Source: Sulfurimonas sp.
GTDB lineage: Bacteria; Campylobacterota; Campylobacteria; Campylobacterales; Sulfurimonadaceae
DNA length: 56,680 bases
Assembly (NCBI GenBank): GCA_027063645.1
Contig: JAMORK010000046.1
Location: forward strand, 1-56,680
Direction: 5' to 3'
Within the stretch, counting starts at the first letter, position 1. Every line of letters begins with the position of its first letter. This document shows, piece after piece, positions 52,209 through 56,680 of this stretch. Under the pieces are notes generated by a model. It saw only the letters and a program-made list of their open reading frames with translations. It was not told the origin of the DNA and did no database searches. The position numbers and the translations under genes are program-made.

Positions 52209-55043
52209 CTATGCTTTGTAAATTTTTACAGCACATTTTTTATAATCTGTTTGTTTTGACATAGGACATGTCGCATCTAAACAAACTTTATTGATAAAGA
52301 CTTTTTCATCAAACCATGGAACAAATACTAATCCACGAGGAGGTCTATTTCTACCACGAGTTTCCACATGTGCTTTTACTTTACCACGACGTGATTCAAC
52401 CCAACAAAGATCACCTTGTTTAAGTCCTTTTTCTGCAGCAGTTTTAGGATTCATATAACATAAAGCCTCAGGTACTGCACGGAAAAGTTCAGGTACACGC
52501 ATAGTCATCGTTCCAGAGTGCCAGTGTTCAAGTACACGACCTGTACATAACCAAGTATCATACTCTGCATCTGGCATTTCTGGTGGATCCATATATGGAC
52601 GTGCAAAGATTTTTGCTTTGTCTGTCAATGGTTTTTTGTTTTTATCTGTAATTCCCATCAAGTCACCTTGAGTAAGAGCTTTAGCTAACTTACCATAGAA
52701 AGCATGTGTTGAGCCATTTCCAGATTTTGCAACTGCTTTAGCTGCATATGGATCGTATTTAACATTAAAACGCCATTGTGTTTCTTTACCGTCAACAACT
52801 GGCCATTTAAGTCCACGAACTTTATGGTATGTAGTAAATGGAGCCAAATCATGCCCATGACCACGACCAAATGATGCATACTCTTCAAATAAGTACTCAT
52901 GGATCATGAAACCATAACCTTTAAATACTTTACCATCAGAACCTACAACATTTCTGCTATCACCATTACACTCAGAGTTATCATACCCTTTTTGTGGGAA
53001 TGCATTCATATCAATTTTGTAAGATTTTGCTTCTTTATTTGCATAAAGAATTTCATACATCGTTGTATCGTCAGTATAACCCATCTCATGAGCAGCTTTT
53101 CTTACATCAGCAAGTTTTACACCGTTTCTAAGAGTATATGGACCCCATACATCTTTTACTGTAAAACGTTTAGATAACTCTACCCATTGCCATGTATCAC
53201 TCATCGCATCACCTACAGGAAGAACTTGTTGTCTCCAGTGCTGAGTACGACGTTCTGCATTTCCATATGCACCCCATTTTTCATAAATCATCGCTGATGG
53301 TAAAACAAGGTCAGAAACCATTGCTGAGATACCAGGATAACCATCACTTGTTACAATAAAGTTGTCCATATTACGAGCAGCTTTAATCCAATGTTTTGCA
53401 GATGCCGAATCTTGGTAAGCATTACAAACATTTACCCAAGCAAATTTCACAACACCATCTTCAATATCACGATGGATTTTCATAATATGTTGGTTACCTA
53501 CAGGATTAAGAGTTCCTTCTGGAATCTTCCATCTGTTTTCCGCAATTTTTCTATGTTTAGGATTTTTCACCATCATATCAGCCGGTAAACGGTGACAGAA
53601 AGTACCTACTTCACGAGCTGTACCACAAGCTGATGGTTGACCAGTTAGTGAGAATGCTCCAGAACCTGGAAGTGCTTGTTTATTAAGCATAAAGTGAACA
53701 TTATACGAAAGTGTATTTACCCAAGTACCACGTGTATGTTGGTTCATACCCATAGTCCAGAAAGAAACAACTTTACGACCTTTTTCAATATAAAGATCAG
53801 CTAATGTTTGTAGTTTTTCTTTAAATTGTTCTAATGGCTCATCTGGATCACCCTTAGCAATACGAGCTACATAATCAAGTGTATATGGTTCAAGGAATTT
53901 TTTATACTCTTCAAAAGAGATCTCCCAGTGTTTTAAGCCTGCTGGCTTATTAACCATTTTGTCACCCTCTTTATAACCATATGGCTCTAGTGCAGGTGCT
54001 TCTTTTGCAGAAACGATATGTTCCATCTCATGATTGATAGTTTGCATCTCTTTTGCAGAGTAGTTACCAGCAGAACCATCAGGACGAACAGGAGTGATTG
54101 ATTTCTCACCAGCTCTTCTCATACCATAACCCATATTTACAGGAGATGCTGCAAATATAATGTTTTTCTTTAAGAAATCCCAATCAATTGCATCTGGATT
54201 ATTATAAACAATCTCACGAGCGATATAGTTCCACATTGCAAGGTCAGTATTTGGTGAGAAAATAATCTCAATATCAGCTAAATCTGAAGTTCTATGTCTA
54301 TAAGTAGACATATTGATAACCTTCACACGCTCAGGGTCTGAGAGTTTTCTATCTGTTACACGTGACCAAAGGATTGGATGCATCTCTGCCATGTTTGATC
54401 CCCAAGATACAACTGTATCTGTAAGCTCAATATCATCATAACAACCAGATGGTTCATCAATACCAAATGTTTGGTAAAAACCAACAACTGCAGATGCCAT
54501 ACAGTGACGAGCATTTGGATCAATCGCGTTTGAACGGAATCCTGCTTTCATCATCTTTTGTGCAGCATACCCTTCCATAACAGTATATTGACCAGATGCA
54601 AATACTGCAACACCCTCAGGTCCACTAGCTTTAAGTGCTTTTCTGATGTTTTTTTCCATCTCATCAAAAGCTCTTTGCCAGCTAATTTCGCCAAACTGTC
54701 CTTTTTTATCGAACTCACCTTTGTCATTCATACGAAGTAAAGGTTTTGTAAGTCTATCTGCCCCATACATTATTTTTGCATTAAAGTAACCCTTAATACA
54801 GTTAAGACCACGGTTTACTGGAGCCGCCGGGTCCCCCTTAACAGCAACGATTTTCCCATTTTTCGTAGCCATCATAATACCACAACCAGTACCACAGAAA
54901 CGACAAGCTGCCTTGTCCCATCTCCAGCCACTCTCAGCTGCACTTGCACTTGCTTCTAGCTCTGCTGGTACACTCATACCAATAGCTGCTGCCGCAGATG
55001 CTGCTGCTGAACTTTTCAGAAATTTTCTTCTAGAAAGTGACAT
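52209..55043 (-). CDS. napA: NapA, catalytic subunit of periplasmic nitrate reductase
   Basis: 944 residues from the ATG at 55043, which has AGGAGA and begins with the Tat signal [13 protein letters not shown]; the frame extends to 55097 without support. 4Fe-4S ligands Cys47, 50, 54 and 82 ([13 protein letters not shown]), Mo ligand in [10 protein letters not shown], and C-terminal [10 protein letters not shown] with the cofactor. Epsilon NapA proteins are about 925-945 long, as here. Reduces nitrate to nitrite for respiration. First gene of napAGHBFL-PAS-D plus a 101-residue gene, all on the minus strand. Confidence 0.97.
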   Translation of the reverse strand: MSLSRRKFLKSSAAASAAAAIGMSVPAELEASASAAESGWRWDKAACRFCGTGCGIMMATKNGKIVAVKGDPAAPVNRGLNCIKGYFNAKIMYGADRLTKPLLRMNDKGEFDKKGQFGEISWQRAFDEMEKNIRKALKASGPEGVAVFASGQYTVMEGYAAQKMMKAGFRSNAIDPNARHCMASAVVGFYQTFGIDEPSGCYDDIELTDTVVSWGSNMAEMHPILWSRVTDRKLSDPERVKVINMSTYRHRTSDLADIEIIFSPNTDLAMWNYIAREIVYNNPDAIDWDFLKKNIIFAASPVNMGYGMRRAGEKSITPVRPDGSAGNYSAKEMQTINHEMEHIVSAKEAPALEPYGYKEGDKMVNKPAGLKHWEISFEEYKKFLEPYTLDYVARIAKGDPDEPLEQFKEKLQTLADLYIEKGRKVVSFWTMGMNQHTRGTWVNTLSYNVHFMLNKQALPGSGAFSLTGQPSACGTAREVGTFCHRLPADMMVKNPKHRKIAENRWKIPEGTLNPVGNQHIMKIHRDIEDGVVKFAWVNVCNAYQDSASAKHWIKAARNMDNFIVTSDGYPGISAMVSDLVLPSAMIYEKWGAYGNAERRTQHWRQQVLPVGDAMSDTWQWVELSKRFTVKDVWGPYTLRNGVKLADVRKAAHEMGYTDDTTMYEILYANKEAKSYKIDMNAFPQKGYDNSECNGDSRNVVGSDGKVFKGYGFMIHEYLFEEYASFGRGHGHDLAPFTTYHKVRGLKWPVVDGKETQWRFNVKYDPYAAKAVAKSGNGSTHAFYGKLAKALTQGDLMGITDKNKKPLTDKAKIFARPYMDPPEMPDAEYDTWLCTGRVLEHWHSGTMTMRVPELFRAVPEALCYMNPKTAAEKGLKQGDLCWVESRRGKVKAHVETRGRNRPPRGLVFVPWFDEKVFINKVCLDATCPMSKQTDYKKCAVKIYKA

Positions 55044-55098
55044 ATTTTCTCCTGTTTGATAAATTTTACATTTTGTTAAAGTGTCCATTAACACCACA

Positions 55099-55104
55099 AT
55101 GATA
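55099..55104 (-). promoter_or_regulatory. Likely -10 element for the nap operon
   Basis: Minus strand TATCAT, 56 bases upstream of the napA start codon, predicting a transcript start at about 55092. It is only 4-5 of 6 matches to the consensus, as expected for an activator-dependent promoter. Confidence 0.5.
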
Positions 55105-55126
55105 GCAATATAAAATTAAAAAATAA

Positions 55127-55140
55127 TTGATATATGTCAA
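55127..55140 (-). promoter_or_regulatory. FNR/CRP-type activator site upstream of napA
   Basis: TTGATATATGTCAA (one mismatch from TTGAT-N4-ATCAA). Its centre (55133.5) lies 41.5 bases from the start predicted from the -10 hexamer at 55099-55104, the position of a class II FNR-type activator. In Campylobacter the related regulator NssR uses TTAAC-N4-GTTAA, so the DNA pattern here is closer to FNR. This region is also upstream of the divergent porin. Confidence 0.65.
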
Positions 55141-55210
55141 GCTTATAATCTGCCTATATGCTATAATTTTCTCCATAAGCTACTCATGTAGTTTTGTAGA
55201 TTTAAACTCA

Positions 55211-55221
55211 GTACAAAGTAC
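55211..55221. repeat. Short palindrome GTACAAAGTAC upstream of the porin gene
   Basis: Perfect 4-base arms with a 3-base centre, lying between the nap activator site and the porin start. Possibly an operator; short palindromes also occur by chance. Confidence 0.25.
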
Positions 55222-55248
55222 ATTATATAGTATTTTGTATAAAACATC

Positions 55249-55267
55249 TTGACTCTGATTGCATCAG
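55249..55267 (+). promoter_or_regulatory. TTGACT box with overlapping palindrome CTGATTGCATCAG
   Basis: TTGACT at 55249-55254 resembles a -35 box and is followed at once by the perfect palindrome CTGAT-TGC-ATCAG (55255-55267). A good -10 at the correct distance is not obvious (closest TATGTA at 55276). The palindrome is a candidate operator for the porin gene that starts at 55309. Confidence 0.3.
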
Positions 55268-55308
55268 TATGAGTGTATGTAATTTAAGTCATATATAAGG
55301 AATAGAGA

Positions 55309-56604
55309 ATGAAAAAAATTGTAATGTCAGCTGTGGCTTTAACAGCTATTATGAGTGCACCAACTGCCTTAAGTGCAGAGGATGGAATTAATATTTTAGA
55401 TGATTTAGTATTTGATGCTCAAATTCGTCCAAGATATGAGATGGTTGATGATAACAATCCAAATACATCAAATGCAAATGCTATGACGGTGAGAACTAAG
55501 TTAAAAGTCACAGCAAATTTACTTGGTGTTGATGGTTTATCCGCATCAGTAGGTCTTATTTCTGTTAATAATTTTGGTTCAGAACAATATAACTGGAATA
55601 ATTCTAATAATTATGATGGATTAAAAAGATATTCTACTGTTATGGATCCACAAAAAGCAATGTTATCAAATGCTGAAATAAACTATACAATAGATAAAAC
55701 AACATTACATGCTGGTCGTGGACAAGTAAATCTTGATAATCAACGTTTTATTGGTACTGTTGGTTGGAGACAACTAGAACGTTCTTATGATTCTGTATTC
55801 ATTGCAAATAATTCTGTTGAAAACCTTTCAGTTTTAGCTGCATGGGTTTATGGTTTCCAAGGTGTTACTGATGGAAAAACTGCAGATACTAACACAGTAC
55901 TATTACATGCTGCATACAAAGTAGCAGATCCGTTAACTGTTACAGCTTATGACTACATGATAGCTAATGCACATGATACATATGGTTTAGCACTTACAGG
56001 TAAGATTAAGATGGATGCAATTGCACTAGACTATAGAGCAGAGTATGCTCAACAAGGTGATGCTAGCATGAAAATTCATGGTGGAGTTCCTTCTGCTCTT
56101 ATTCCTAGTCAACTTACAAATGCAAAAGCTGATGCTGATTACTATAACTTAGACTTAGGGGCAAATATCTCTGGTCTTTTAGTTGGTGTAAATTATGAGG
56201 TTCTTAGTGGTGCTAATGCTACTGGTACAGAGACAGCATTTACGACTCCACTGGCAACTGGTCATAAATTTAATGGTTGGGCAGATAAATTTTTAGCAAC
56301 ACCTGCAGGTGGTTTAGAAGATGCAAATGTAAGATTAGGATATAAAGCAAAAGGTTTAGGTAAACTTTTAGCAGTTTATCATGACTTCTCTACAAACACA
56401 AACATTATGAATGATGTAAATGGTCTTCCATCAGATGATTTAGGTTCAGAAATTGATGTTGTATATGCAAATAAAATTCCTGGTGTAAAAGGTCTTAGCG
56501 GTTTACTTAAATATGCTGACTTTTCAAAAGGTAAAGTTACAGGTTATGACAGAGACAAACAAGTATTCTGGGCACAACTTGACTATAAATTCTCTACAAA
56601 ATAG
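55309..56604 (+). CDS. Outer-membrane porin-like beta-barrel protein
   Basis: 431 residues. Signal peptide 1-23 (cut after LSA), then a beta-rich protein with repeated aromatic-ended strands, starting FDAQIRPRYEMVDDN and ending VFWAQLDYKFSTK. The pattern (YEM, HAGRGQVNLDNQRFIG, WRQLERSYD) resembles the alginate-export / Opr-type porins common in Sulfurimonas and other epsilonproteobacteria. The substrate is unknown; its position divergent from napA suggests shared control with nitrate respiration, which is inferred. AAGGAATAGAG precedes the ATG. Confidence 0.78.
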   Translation: MKKIVMSAVALTAIMSAPTALSAEDGINILDDLVFDAQIRPRYEMVDDNNPNTSNANAMTVRTKLKVTANLLGVDGLSASVGLISVNNFGSEQYNWNNSNNYDGLKRYSTVMDPQKAMLSNAEINYTIDKTTLHAGRGQVNLDNQRFIGTVGWRQLERSYDSVFIANNSVENLSVLAAWVYGFQGVTDGKTADTNTVLLHAAYKVADPLTVTAYDYMIANAHDTYGLALTGKIKMDAIALDYRAEYAQQGDASMKIHGGVPSALIPSQLTNAKADADYYNLDLGANISGLLVGVNYEVLSGANATGTETAFTTPLATGHKFNGWADKFLATPAGGLEDANVRLGYKAKGLGKLLAVYHDFSTNTNIMNDVNGLPSDDLGSEIDVVYANKIPGVKGLSGLLKYADFSKGKVTGYDRDKQVFWAQLDYKFSTK

Positions 56605-56646
56605 AGATTTATACGCTTAAAATATATTTCATATAAAGCTCTATAC

Positions 56647-56679
56647 GAGAGTGGGGATTATTCTTCTCTTCCCACTCTC
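56647..56679 (+). terminator. Hairpin after the porin gene (window edge)
   Basis: GAGAGTGGG at 56647-56655 pairs perfectly with CCCACTCTC at 56671-56679 (9 bases), with a 15-base T-rich loop. A T run would lie beyond the window end, so terminator function cannot be confirmed. Confidence 0.6.
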
Positions 56680-56680
56680 A

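Noticed and set aside
55043-55097. N-terminal extension of NapA
   Set aside because: It would put 18 residues before the Tat signal and remove the supported ribosome site AGGAGA; the -10/FNR layout also places the transcript start near 55092, inside the extension.

Overview
The window (AT-rich, very dense coding, long minus-strand operons) comes from the chromosome of a Campylobacterota (epsilonproteobacterial) chemolithotroph, most like Sulfurimonas or a close relative. The grounds are the periplasmic nitrate reductase operon in the order napA-G-H-B-F-L-D with the epsilon-specific napL, a DUF3373 porin, the rpsO / rrf2 / flhA neighbourhood known from Campylobacter, and CetB-like PAS proteins. 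No rRNA, tRNA, CRISPR array, insertion sequence or prophage is visible.

Layout. 1-1898: a small operon of a heme-less cytochrome-like protein, a DUF3373 porin and the first 35 residues of a Tat-type protein. 2119-7505: a compact housekeeping operon (tRNA methyltransferase-like protein, YkgJ-type Cys cluster protein, TPR lipoprotein, trpC, small lipoprotein, dapE, thioredoxin-like protein, ridA). 7572-8288: kdsB. 8285-21760: a 15-gene chemosensory operon. 21942-22217: rpsO. 22424-26111: rrf2, flhA and a DHH phosphoesterase. 26119-32935: pyrH, rpoZ, spoT/relA, tyrS, a nitronate monooxygenase-like gene and an amidase. 33007-47253: nitrate assimilation genes (nasA, nirA, a DmsB-DmsC fusion, a NarK-type transporter and a PP2C-kinase fusion) with a second, CheA-less chemosensory cassette embedded in them. 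47263-55043: the nap operon. 55309-56604: a divergent outer-membrane porin.

The most interesting content is the pair of related chemosensory cassettes. Both have a soluble receptor-like protein with two tandem MCP signalling tips and no membrane segment, a three-CheW-domain protein, CheB and CheR in the same order. The first cassette also carries CheA, two CheY proteins, a CheZ-like phosphatase with a D-x3-Q motif, a CheW domain interrupted by a zinc-binding CZB domain, a HEAT-repeat protein, a STAS-like small protein, a ParA-type ATPase and a large response regulator. This resembles a cytoplasmic chemosensory array with its own ParA positioning factor. The second cassette has no CheA and lies between the DmsBC fusion and nasA, so it may feed into the first array and tie it to nitrate status. 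A CetB-like PAS protein opens the first operon and a paralogue lies inside the nap operon between napL and napD, giving a second possible link between nitrate respiration and the chemosensory machinery. These links are inferred from gene context.

The nap operon is preceded by an FNR/CRP-type palindrome whose centre falls 41.5 bases upstream of the start predicted from a -10-like hexamer, the spacing of a class II activated promoter.
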